Of a DNA stretch of 36,461 nt, positions 30,072 to 36,461 are shown piece by piece. The translations under genes were made by a program, and so were the position numbers. Source of the stretch: DAOPJM01 sp964490325 (GTDB taxonomy: Bacteria; Bacillota; Clostridia; Christensenellales; CAG-138); the NCBI GenBank assembly GCA_964490325.1, contig CAZBBX010000022.1:1-36461 (forward strand), read 5' to 3'. The notes below the pieces were generated by a model that did no database searches, had not been told where the DNA came from, and saw nothing but the letters and a program-made list of their open reading frames with translations. Positions within the stretch are counted from its first letter, which is position 1; each line of letters starts with the position of its first letter.

Positions 30072-31537
30072 AGCGCCATATCCTTGCCATCGATCAATCC
30101 ACGCAGGGAACCAAGGCGCTCCTTGTGGACGAGGACGGCTGTCCGCTGTGCCGTACGGAGCTGCCGCACAAGCAGCATATCGATGCGCGGGGTTGGATCG
30201 AGCACGACCCCGTCGAGATCTATCAAAACACGCTTGCGGTCTGCGCCGCCGTGCTCAAAAAAGCGGGAGTTGCCGCCGATACGATCGCCGCGATCGGCTT
30301 AACGAATCAGCGGGAGACCTCGCTGCTGTGGGACAAAAAAACGGGGCAGCCGCTCTGTAATGCCGTTGTGTGGCAATGCGCACGCGCCGCCGAGCTTTGT
30401 AAAGGCAGCGACCTGCAGCAGGCCTCGGAACGCATCCGCAGCACGACGGGGCTGCGCCTTTCACCCTACTTTCCCGCCGCAAAGCTGTGCTGGATGCTCA
30501 ACAACGTCCCCGCCGCAAAGGAGCTTGCAATAAGCAAGCGCCTCGCCTGCGGCACCATCGACAGCTGGCTGATCTTTAAGCTCACGGGGGAACACAGGAC
30601 GGATGTTTCCAACGCGAGCCGCACCCAGCTGTTCGACATCGTTCGCCTTCGCTATGACGAGACGCTGTGCGGCCTGTTTTCCGTCCCCTTGGACAGCCTG
30701 CCCGAGGTGTGCATGTCCGACGCCTGCTTTGGTCTGACGGAGCTTAACGGCCTGCTGCCGCAGCCCGTGCCGATCTTGGGCGTGCTGGGCGACAGCCACG
30801 CCGCATTGTTCGCGCAAAACTGCCGCAGTGCAGGCCGGGCGAAGGTCACCTACGGCACAGGCTCCTCCCTGCTGCTGCAGCTTGGCGACAAAGCAAGGTA
30901 TTGCGACACGGGACTGACGACGAGCCTTGCCTGGGGTATGCACGGACGCGTGGACTATGTTTTAGAGGGGAATCTCAACTATACGGGTGCGGTCATCGCT
31001 TGGATGAAAAACGATTTGGGTTTGATCCGCACGGAAGCGGAGGCAAGTGAGTTGGCGCTGCTGGCGGATCCATTTGACAGCTGCTGCCTCGTCCCCGCCT
31101 TTTCGGGACTTGGCACGCCCTATGGCGATACCCCCGCAAGCGCCCTTATCACGGGGATGACGCGAACGACGGGCAGGAAGGAATTGGTCAAGGCGGGCTT
31201 GGACTGCATCGCCTGTCAGGTCGCCGACCTGACGGAGCTTTTTGCCCGCAGCGGCGCACCCCTTGTGGAACTGCGTGCGGACGGCGGCGCCACGGCAAGC
31301 CCCTATCTGATGCAGCTGCAAAGCGACCTATGCGCCCTGCCCATACGCGTGTCCGCGTTTCGCGAGCTGTCGGCCTTGGGCGCGGGTCTGATGGCGGGGC
31401 TTTCCCTCGGCCTGTATGACGAAAGCGTGTTCGACAGGCTGCGCTTTACTACGGTCACTCCCCGCATGTCGGAGGCGCTGCGCCAAGAAAAGCTGCGCGG
31501 CTGGAGGGCCGCCGTGCGGCTTGCGGCGTCACGATAA
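30068..31537 (+). CDS. FGGY-family carbohydrate kinase, glycerol kinase-like
   Basis: A 489-residue sugar kinase whose closest look is GlpK. The N-terminal phosphate loop region is IDQSTQGTKA (8-17). IGLTNQRETSLLWDKKTGQPLCNAVVWQ-type sequence carries the glycerol-contacting Arg-Glu pair, GVLGDSHAAL carries the catalytic Asp, TYGTGSSLL is a nucleotide-site segment, and ADGGATASPYLMQLQSDL lies near the C-terminus. In GlpK the TYGTG segment is followed by Cys-Phe, with the Phe lining the glycerol pocket; here both are Ser. The substrate may therefore be another polyol or ketose. The context of transketolase and sugar isomerase remnants favours a pentose-related sugar. The ATG at 30068 is preceded by GGAG and overlaps the transketolase stop. 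Confidence 0.8.
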   Translation: MKRHILAIDQSTQGTKALLVDEDGCPLCRTELPHKQHIDARGWIEHDPVEIYQNTLAVCAAVLKKAGVAADTIAAIGLTNQRETSLLWDKKTGQPLCNAVVWQCARAAELCKGSDLQQASERIRSTTGLRLSPYFPAAKLCWMLNNVPAAKELAISKRLACGTIDSWLIFKLTGEHRTDVSNASRTQLFDIVRLRYDETLCGLFSVPLDSLPEVCMSDACFGLTELNGLLPQPVPILGVLGDSHAALFAQNCRSAGRAKVTYGTGSSLLLQLGDKARYCDTGLTTSLAWGMHGRVDYVLEGNLNYTGAVIAWMKNDLGLIRTEAEASELALLADPFDSCCLVPAFSGLGTPYGDTPASALITGMTRTTGRKELVKAGLDCIACQVADLTELFARSGAPLVELRADGGATASPYLMQLQSDLCALPIRVSAFRELSALGAGLMAGLSLGLYDESVFDRLRFTTVTPRMSEALRQEKLRGWRAAVRLAASR

Positions 31538-31569
31538 AGCGTGAACATACAATAAGATAGGAGGAACAC

Positions 31570-32355
31570 ATGGAAAAGAAAGAAACTGCGGTCAACGGAA
31601 AACGGAGGAAGAGGAAGATGATCCTGATCGTTGCGGGCGTTCTGCTGCTCGTGCTCATCATCGGGCAGGGGCTGTATCTGGCGGGGCTCAACTTTGCGGG
31701 GCCGCTGAAGCATTTGACGGTCGCCAAGCTGACGAGCCGTTACGATCCCGCCAAGTATCAGGGCGGCGTCATCTTCTACGGCGCATCCAATTTTGCCAGA
31801 TGGTCAAACATGGAGGCGGACATTTTACAGTATCCCGTCCAAAATCATGGCTTTGGCGGCAGCACGGATCGCGACTTGATGCGATACGCAGATGAGTTGC
31901 TCTATCCCTATTCACCCAAGATCGTGGTGTTCCAGACGGGATCGAACGACTATGTGCAGGCGGAGGGGACGGACGCGGAGAAGGTGCAGGCCTGTATGCT
32001 GCAAAAGCAGGCGATGTTCGAGCAATTCCACGAAAAACTCCCGAACGCAAAATTCATCGTGATGAGTGGCCTGCTTCTGCCGGGACGCAGCGAGTACCTT
32101 GCATTGACGCAGGCGGTCAACAGCGAGCTGAAGGCGCTGTGCGCCGCGACCGACTACCTGCTGTTTGTGGACGCAAGCGATATGACCTGTCAGGACGGCG
32201 CCTTTAGAACGGAACTTTTTGTTGAGGGCGGCATCCATCTCAACGAAGCAGGACAAAAGCTGTGGGCGAACGCCTATATCATCCCCGCGTTGGACGCCGT
32301 CTGCGCCGAGGGCTCGATCACGTTCGAGACGGATCCTGCGAGCGTTCTGCCGTGA
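31570..32355 (+). CDS. Membrane-anchored SGNH/GDSL hydrolase
   Basis: A 261-residue protein with a basic N-terminus and one transmembrane helix (about 17-40), then an extracellular SGNH hydrolase domain. Block I is FYGASN with Ser73, block II is NHGFGG (92-97), block III is TGSND (123-127) and block V is GGIHLNEAG with His223. The Asp normally three residues before the His is Gly220 (Glu219 is adjacent), so the triad may be a dyad. Family members de-esterify lipids or acetylated glycans; the substrate is unknown. AGGAGG lies 6 nt before the ATG. It starts 32 bp after the kinase stop, with no terminator between, so it may be co-transcribed. The terminator is at 32439-32484. Confidence 0.83.
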   Translation: MEKKETAVNGKRRKRKMILIVAGVLLLVLIIGQGLYLAGLNFAGPLKHLTVAKLTSRYDPAKYQGGVIFYGASNFARWSNMEADILQYPVQNHGFGGSTDRDLMRYADELLYPYSPKIVVFQTGSNDYVQAEGTDAEKVQACMLQKQAMFEQFHEKLPNAKFIVMSGLLLPGRSEYLALTQAVNSELKALCAATDYLLFVDASDMTCQDGAFRTELFVEGGIHLNEAGQKLWANAYIIPALDAVCAEGSITFETDPASVLP

Positions 32356-32438
32356 TCCACACCCATCCCCCCTTGATTGCCTCCTTTGGTTTTGCCTAAG
32401 CGCGGTCAAATGACGGAGGATCAAGGGAAGAAACAGCA

Positions 32439-32484
32439 AAAACGGAGCCAAGTTGCCGACAAACAGCGACAAAGGCTCCGTTTT
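32439..32484. terminator. Bidirectional terminator between SGNH hydrolase and MATE genes
   Basis: Perfect 11-base arms AAAACGGAGCC (32439-32449) and GGCTCCGTTTT (32474-32484) enclose a 24-nt loop that can fold further. T tracts follow on both strands. The rest of the 32356-32608 gap holds nothing that I recognise. Confidence 0.85.
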
Positions 32485-32608
32485 CTTACGAAATTTGTAG
32501 TGTCGGTCTTGCCGTAAAGCAGGGCATGCAGGCATTCGCTCTTTTACGGCACAGTGCGGCTGCCCTTTTGTCCTTGCTTTGTGTCGCTGCAGCGGCGGCT
32601 GTTGCCCC

Positions 32609-34021
32609 CTACAGCTCCCTGCAGTGATTTCGCGTTTTCCAGCGAAACAGCAGGAGCTGCGCAAGGATCGCTCCGCAGACTTCCCCTGCGACCAGTGCCG
32701 CCGCCAAGCCTGTTGTGCCGAAAAAGTGGTTGAGAAGATACATGAAGGGAATATAGAAGACCAGTTCACGCGCTGCCGCGTGGAGAAGCGTATCACGCCC
32801 ATCGCCCACAGCCTGCAGGCAAAAGGAGGTGTGATAGTTCAAAAACTGCGGCACGGACGCAACGCAGCGGATGCGCAGAAAGACCACGGCAAAGCCAATG
32901 ACAGCGGCGGCATTCTCGGCATTTCCCGCGGTCGTGCTCAAAAAAACATGGACGATGGGCGAAGCAAACAGCTGAAAAAGGATCAGGCTGAGGACGCCCA
33001 CCACCAAGCCGCAGATCCTTACGGTACGGATGATCTGATTCATGCGCTTGAGATTCTGCGCTGCGTAATTGTAGGCTACCAGTGGGAGCATCCCCTGACA
33101 CAGACCAATATTGATCGCATTGGGAAGCCGCTCCGCTTTCATGACGATCCCTATTGCCGCAAGCTCCAGATCGCTGTGCGCCGCCATGAGCGAGTTGAGA
33201 AAGATATTTGCCACATCGAATAGTCCCGTCAAAACGGCGGAGGGGACGCCCACCGCAAACAGCTGCCGCACCTCGCCGCGGCCTATCTCCCTTGCGTCCT
33301 TAAGGCGGAGGCTCAGCGGCGTTGTTTTGGACAGCTTTTTCATCACGCATACAAGATAGAGCATTGCGGCGATGTTGGACAGCAGCGTTGCAAGCGCGGC
33401 GCCGACCACCTCCATGCCCTTTGGCAGCAGCACGAACATGAACAGCGGATCAAGAAAAATGTTCAGGATCCCGCCGCCGCTCAAGCCTATGCCCGCCTGT
33501 TTGGCGTAGCCTGCGTTGCGCAGCAGATGCGCGCAGGTCGTGGAAAGGATGATGGGAATGTCGCCCAAGATCACGACAAACCACACATACTGCTTGGCAA
33601 AGCCGATCGTGGACGAGGAAGCGCCCAAGAGATTCAGGATCGGTTCAAGAAACAGGCCGATGAGCAGGGAGTAGAGCAGGCCGATCGCAACAGCGCCGTA
33701 CACGCTGAAGGCGCTCACCTTCCTTGCATCCGCAGCGCGGCCCGCCCCCAGTAAACGCGCATACAGGCTCCCGCCCCCGATGCCAAACAGGTTTGAAAAC
33801 GCAACGGTCATCATAAAGATCGTAAAGGCTAACGTGACGGCGGCAGTCTTGTATGCATCGCCTGTCATGCCGATGTATATGGTGTCCACCATGTTGTAAA
33901 CAAGGTTGATGAGCTGGCTGATGACGGTGGGGATCGCCATGATCGCAATGGCTTTCCCTACGGGCAGAGTCTCGAAGATCTCCTGCTTGCTTGGTTCCGC
34001 TTTTCGGACTTGAGACTTCAT
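32609..34021 (-). CDS. MATE family multidrug/cation efflux transporter
   Basis: A 470-residue membrane protein with twelve predicted helices in two similar halves. MAIPTVISQLINLVYNMVDTIYIGMTGD at the start and the corresponding VGVPSAVLTGLFDVANIFLNSL in the second half are the MATE (MatE/NorM-DinF) pattern. It exports cationic drugs or metabolites with a Na+ or H+ gradient; the substrate cannot be told. AGGAAG lies 8 nt before the ATG. It is monocistronic, with a promoter at 34133-34161. Its leader of about 105 nt holds a strong three-way-junction structure (34048-34117), so ligand- or stress-dependent control at the RNA level is possible. Confidence 0.9.
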   Translation of the reverse strand: MKSQVRKAEPSKQEIFETLPVGKAIAIMAIPTVISQLINLVYNMVDTIYIGMTGDAYKTAAVTLAFTIFMMTVAFSNLFGIGGGSLYARLLGAGRAADARKVSAFSVYGAVAIGLLYSLLIGLFLEPILNLLGASSSTIGFAKQYVWFVVILGDIPIILSTTCAHLLRNAGYAKQAGIGLSGGGILNIFLDPLFMFVLLPKGMEVVGAALATLLSNIAAMLYLVCVMKKLSKTTPLSLRLKDAREIGRGEVRQLFAVGVPSAVLTGLFDVANIFLNSLMAAHSDLELAAIGIVMKAERLPNAINIGLCQGMLPLVAYNYAAQNLKRMNQIIRTVRICGLVVGVLSLILFQLFASPIVHVFLSTTAGNAENAAAVIGFAVVFLRIRCVASVPQFLNYHTSFCLQAVGDGRDTLLHAAARELVFYIPFMYLLNHFFGTTGLAAALVAGEVCGAILAQLLLFRWKTRNHCREL

Positions 34022-34047
34022 TGTTGCTGCTTCCTATCTGTTGTCGG

Positions 34048-34117
34048 CGAGGCTCTGCTGCACTGCATGGGTTCATGCGGCAGGCTGTCCGTGTGCTTTG
34101 GATCGGACAGAGCCTCG
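34048..34117 (-). ncRNA. Candidate structured leader RNA of the MATE gene (three-way junction)
   Basis: On the minus strand a 10-bp closing stem CGAGGCTCTG/CAGAGCCTCG (34117-34108 with 34057-34048) encloses two hairpins. One is TGTCCG/CGGACA with a 12-nt loop. The other is GCATG-AACC-CATGC, extended by a CTGC/GCAG pair. It starts about 9 nt after the inferred transcription start and ends shortly before the ribosome binding site. I do not recognise a known riboswitch class in it; a cis-regulatory RNA is an inference from structure and position. Confidence 0.5.
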
Positions 34118-34132
34118 TTTCACTCCTGCGGT

Positions 34133-34161
34133 ATTCTATCAAATTTGTCTGCGTTTTGCAA
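34133..34161 (-). promoter_or_regulatory. Promoter of the MATE gene
   Basis: On the minus strand TTGCAA (34161-34156) and TAGAAT (34138-34133) are separated by 17 nt. The start would be near 34126. Confidence 0.55.
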
Positions 34162-34200
34162 CAGAAAAGCGCCGCTGTTGCAGCGGCGTTGGTCGGCGGA

Positions 34201-34230
34201 ATGCGGCGGGATGCGGGGGGATGCGGCAAG
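34201..34230. repeat. Three tandem 10-bp units
   Basis: ATGCGGCGGG, ATGCGGGGGG and ATGCGGCAAG follow each other without gap. They lie between the MATE promoter and the DUF3592 gene and continue into the 34225-34302 hairpin repeats. Confidence 0.6.
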
Positions 34231-34302
34231 AACAAAGCCCTTGCCCTACAACGGTAATGGCGGGTGCGTGGGGCGGAAGGCAAGAGTAAAGCCCTTGCCC
34301 TA
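34225..34302. repeat. Two copies of a 24-nt hairpin repeat
   Basis: GGCAAG-N5-AAGCCCTTGCCCTA occurs at 34225-34248 and 34279-34302 with differences only in the middle. In each copy GGCAAG pairs with CTTGCC to form a 6-bp stem. Such paired, non-coding, hairpin-forming repeats resemble dispersed REP-like elements; other genomic copies would be needed to confirm. Confidence 0.55.
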
Positions 34303-34333
34303 TAAGCCCTGCAAATCGGTTATTAGAACCGCC

Positions 34334-34735
34334 TTAGGCGCGGCCAAGGAGAAACAGCACCACGCCCACAACCGTCACGGCAAGGCCAACAAGCAGCAGG
34401 ATCCGCGTGCTGTTGGGGTTGAGGTTCTGCGGTCGAACGGCTCTTTTGGGGTCGGCGGGCTTATAGAGCAGTTCATACTTTCTTCCTTCGCAGAGCGCTT
34501 CGTATTCTGTTCTTGTAACGCCGATGACCTTTTCATCGGACGTTCCGTCTACGGTGTAGGCGCAGGTCAGCTCGTATGCAACGCCGTTCTTCACGTTACG
34601 CTTTCTCATGCGCGTGATGGTTGCCGCAACGTTTTCCGAGCAGGCGCTGTAGGAGCGCTTTTGCAGCCATTGCGCAAGCGCACAGATAAGCAGGATCGCA
34701 CCGGTAAGGATGAGCAGGATTCCAACGGCTGTCAT
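34334..34735 (-). CDS. DUF3592-like two-helix membrane protein
   Basis: A 133-residue protein with a hydrophobic helix at each end (about 3-24 and 110-130). Between them lies a beta-rich domain with VAATITRMRKRNVKNGVAYELTCAYTVDG and ELLYKPADPKRAV. This layout, with the Y-K-P-x-x-P turn, is that of DUF3592 proteins, which have no known function. AGAAGGAGA lies about 8 nt before the ATG. A promoter is at 34797-34824. There is no T-rich terminator after it; a small GGTT-ATTAG-AACC hairpin lies at 34317-34329. Confidence 0.75.
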   Translation of the reverse strand: MTAVGILLILTGAILLICALAQWLQKRSYSACSENVAATITRMRKRNVKNGVAYELTCAYTVDGTSDEKVIGVTRTEYEALCEGRKYELLYKPADPKRAVRPQNLNPNSTRILLLVGLAVTVVGVVLFLLGRA

Positions 34736-34796
34736 ATTGAAGATCTCCTTCTCATTTACTTGGTTTGCCTAAAGCAGATACTGCAGTCTCAAGGAA

Positions 34797-34824
34797 ATAG
34801 TACCATAGATTCAGTCTCCTGCAA
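34797..34824 (-). promoter_or_regulatory. Probable promoter of the DUF3592-like gene
   Basis: On the minus strand TTGCAG (34824-34819) and TACTAT (34802-34797) are separated by 16 nt. It lies in the 330-bp divergent region 34736-35065, which otherwise holds only the 34937-34965 promoter. Confidence 0.45.
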
Positions 34825-34936
34825 AAAAGATTTTTTAGGAAGATCTGTCCATCTTGTTGATCGCAGAAGGGGGTCTTCGAGGCATAAAAATAGTTTCTGC
34901 TTCGCCGCTCTTCATGCGTTTTTCCCTGTCCTCACC

Positions 34937-34965
34937 TTGCATACAGGACGTTGGACTGATAAAAT
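34937..34965 (+). promoter_or_regulatory. Probable promoter of the XRE-HD gene
   Basis: TTGCAT at 34937-34942 and TAAAAT at 34960-34965 are separated by 17 nt, leaving a leader of about 95 nt. I see nothing else in 34825-34936. Confidence 0.45.
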
Positions 34966-35065
34966 ACAAGCACAGCTTGAATTGTTTCTGCTCTGTTCGG
35001 CATTTGCTTGCTGGCGGCTGCTGCAAAGATGGTTTACACTGAAGGCAAACAGGAGGTTAGCGGAT

Positions 35066-35884
35066 ATGAGTTTGGGAAGTCAAATCAGTTTGTTTCGAAA
35101 AAAGGGCAACCTGACGCAATCGCAGCTTGCGGAGGCGTTGGATGTATCCTTTCAAGCCGTCAGCAGTTGGGAACGTGACGAGTACCAGCCGGACACATCG
35201 CGTCTGTTACAATTGGCAGAAGTGCTGCATACCACGGTTGGAGCCCTCCTTGAAGAGTTCGCAAGGCCGAACTGGGTCACGCATGAACGATTGTTCGACG
35301 AACAGCACATGTATACATTTGTTAAGTCGGCGGCGGTGGCAAAAGAGCTGCCGCAGGTGCTGGTCGTGCTGCCGCGGATGAAAAAATGGCACAGCGGGCA
35401 GCTGCGAGACGGCAAAGAGGGCGTTCCCTATATCATCCATCCTTTGACCATGGCATGTCATGCGCTTGCGATGGGAATCGAAGACGACGATGTGATAGCG
35501 ACGATCCTTCTGCATGACGTGGTGGAAGACTGCGGCGTGCGCGTGGAGGAGTTGCCGGTCAACGATGCCGTTCGGACGGCGGTTCAACTCCTGTCCTATC
35601 CGCCGGGTGTGGATAAAAAGGCGATCAAGCCGACGTACTACGAACGAATCGGCAACAACGCGACGGCCTGTCTCGTCAAATGCATCGATCGCTGCAACAA
35701 TCTTTCGACGATGGCAAGCGGCTTTTCACGGGAGAAGATGGCGACATATGTGGTCGAAACCGAGATCTATCTGTTTCCTCTTTTGCAGCAACTGAAGGAA
35801 ACATGGATCCGGTACAACAGCGCGTCGTGGCTTCTCAGCTATCAGATCAAGAGTCTGCTGGAAGCGTACAAACGAATTCTTTAA
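35066..35884 (+). CDS. XRE-type HTH regulator fused to a RelA/SpoT-like HD hydrolase domain
   Basis: A 272-residue protein. Residues 4-66 are a Cro/CI-type helix-turn-helix (LTQSQLAEALDVSFQAVSSWE). Residues about 85-245 form an HD domain of the SpoT/MESH1 kind: His109 in HSGQLR, PYIIHP with His125, LLHDVVED with His150-Asp151 and Glu154-Asp155, and IDRCNNL with Asp208 and Asn211. These match the Mn-binding and catalytic residues of (p)ppGpp pyrophosphohydrolases. No synthetase or TGS domain follows. A DNA-binding alarmone hydrolase, or a regulator that senses alarmone through a hydrolase-like domain, is my inference. AGGAGG lies 9 nt before the ATG at 35066; the much longer frame upstream is a shadow. 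It is followed after 37 bp by a small gene. Confidence 0.83.
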   Translation: MSLGSQISLFRKKGNLTQSQLAEALDVSFQAVSSWERDEYQPDTSRLLQLAEVLHTTVGALLEEFARPNWVTHERLFDEQHMYTFVKSAAVAKELPQVLVVLPRMKKWHSGQLRDGKEGVPYIIHPLTMACHALAMGIEDDDVIATILLHDVVEDCGVRVEELPVNDAVRTAVQLLSYPPGVDKKAIKPTYYERIGNNATACLVKCIDRCNNLSTMASGFSREKMATYVVETEIYLFPLLQQLKETWIRYNSASWLLSYQIKSLLEAYKRIL

Positions 35885-35921
35885 TGCCTGTTGCGTACAC
35901 GATTTAAGAAAGGGGTTTTAC

Positions 35922-36248
35922 ATGAAAAAGAAGAGTTGTGGATATTTGATGAGCAAGTATATGGATCACAGTATCTGTATCGTTTGTTGCGATGCGCCGC
36001 ACACGGGGATTCCGTCAGTTGACGCGGTCTTGGATCAGTTTGAGGAAACGGCCAAAACGACCAGGATCCCGGAGTGGGATATAAAGTACGCCGCGCTGTA
36101 TTTCACTTTTGACGAGCAAGTCTATCGCATCTCCCCCTCCCGATTCAACCAGTGTGACGCTGCATTTGAACTGCTTGTTAACGATCTGATCGATGCGCTT
36201 TGGAATGTGGGCGCATACGATATGTTCTATTCGGGAATGATGGACTGA
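35922..36248 (+). CDS. Small protein of unknown function downstream of XRE-HD
   Basis: A 108-residue protein with no recognised family. It is acidic and mostly helical after residue 30 (VDAVLDQFEETAKT, CDAAFELLVNDLIDALWNVG), with a beta-like core (YAALYFTFDEQVYRI) and five cysteines, three of them near residues 19-23 (CIVCC). There is no signal or transmembrane segment. AAAGGGG lies 6 nt before the ATG. The gap to the XRE-HD stop is 37 bp with no terminator, and a strong terminator follows at 36365, so the two genes form one unit. It is too short to be a RelA/SpoT-type synthetase. A partner or regulated product of the XRE-HD protein is conceivable, without direct evidence. Confidence 0.65.
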   Translation: MKKKSCGYLMSKYMDHSICIVCCDAPHTGIPSVDAVLDQFEETAKTTRIPEWDIKYAALYFTFDEQVYRISPSRFNQCDAAFELLVNDLIDALWNVGAYDMFYSGMMD

Positions 36249-36364
36249 TGCGTTTTTTACGGGACATTACCGTTTCTGTTTATAAGACCGTCAAAATCCG
36301 CTTGCTAAAGTGATCCATCCCGAACTGTGCTAGATTTTTAACCTGTTTTGCCTGTAAAGGCAAG

Positions 36365-36405
36365 AAAAAACCACCTTTGCCTTGTTAAACAAAAGTGGTT
36401 TTTTT
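36365..36405 (+). terminator. Terminator of the XRE-HD operon
   Basis: AAAAAACCAC (36365-36374) pairs with GTGGTTTTTT (36395-36404). The stem extends inward (CTTTG with CAAAA), and a T tract follows. The A tract on the other side makes it potentially bidirectional. The last 55 bases of the window hold nothing recognisable. Confidence 0.85.
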
Positions 36406-36461
36406 CTGTATCTCGACCCAACTATTGATACAAACAAACGATAGCCTTTGGTACCTTGCAG

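Noticed and set aside
34010..35065. In-frame N-terminal extension of the XRE-HD protein by about 350 residues
   Set aside because: The extension overlaps the DUF3592 gene and the MATE leader antisense and is low in recognisable structure. The ATG at 35066 has an excellent ribosome binding site and begins exactly at the HTH domain.
1..36461. CRISPR arrays, insertion sequences, prophage genes, tRNA or rRNA genes
   Set aside because: I looked on both strands. The only direct repeats found are short (34201-34302), no transposase or phage protein was recognised, and no cloverleaf or rRNA-like conserved segment was found.

Overview
The window comes from a GC-rich (by eye near 60%), low-repeat bacterial chromosome. 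Several signs point to a spore-forming member of the Bacillota, most likely class Clostridia and probably gut-associated: spmA-spmB, a T-box leader in front of metG, strong AGGAGG ribosome binding sites, SigA-type promoters with 17-nt spacers, MntP, a lipoprotein class B penicillin-binding protein, and split transketolase subunits. I cannot name a genus. There is no tRNA, rRNA, CRISPR array, insertion sequence or prophage that I can support.

Layout. 1-8.4 kb holds short housekeeping or envelope units: a phosphopantetheinyl transferase; a lipase with a membrane protein; mntP with a phosphodiester-glycosidase-like exoprotein; a TtcA-type tRNA thiolase; a polysaccharide deacetylase; an NCS2 uracil/xanthine-type permease; and a small membrane-anchored protein. 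8.5-15.6 kb is a leftward catabolic cluster: GNAT-like protein, SCP2-thiolase-like protein, DUF35 zinc-ribbon protein, then AllH/AllF/AllG homologues (DUF2877, FdrA, DUF1116) and a cyclase-family amidohydrolase. 16-18.2 kb is metG under a Met T-box. 18.3-24.6 kb holds a lipoprotein and a pbp-murG-methyltransferase operon. 24.7-27.1 kb holds spmAB and an RlmI-type rRNA methyltransferase. 27.1-32.4 kb is a broken sugar locus. 32.6-36.4 kb holds a MATE exporter with a structured leader, a DUF3592 protein, and an XRE-HD (RelA/SpoT-type hydrolase) fusion with a small partner.

The most interesting region is the 8.5-15.6 kb cluster. The E. coli counterparts of its AllFGH genes make oxamate carbamoyltransferase in anaerobic allantoin use. 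Here they sit beside a cyclic-amide-type hydrolase and a thiolase-DUF35 pair whose thiolase has lost the nucleophilic cysteine (Pro87). That resembles the steroid-side-chain retro-aldolase Ltp2, which also works with a DUF35 protein. I infer an undescribed anaerobic route that combines C-C cleavage of a CoA ester with carbamoyl transfer; the substrate is unknown.

Other points for a second look. At about 28.76 kb the 3' end of a xylulokinase gene is joined head-to-head to the 3' half of a transketolase N-subunit gene; this is either a deletion of a divergent promoter region or an assembly join. The MATE gene has a 70-nt three-way-junction leader right after its promoter. An alarmone-hydrolase-like domain is fused to an XRE repressor domain. 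A possible attenuator lies upstream of the gene starting at 2442.
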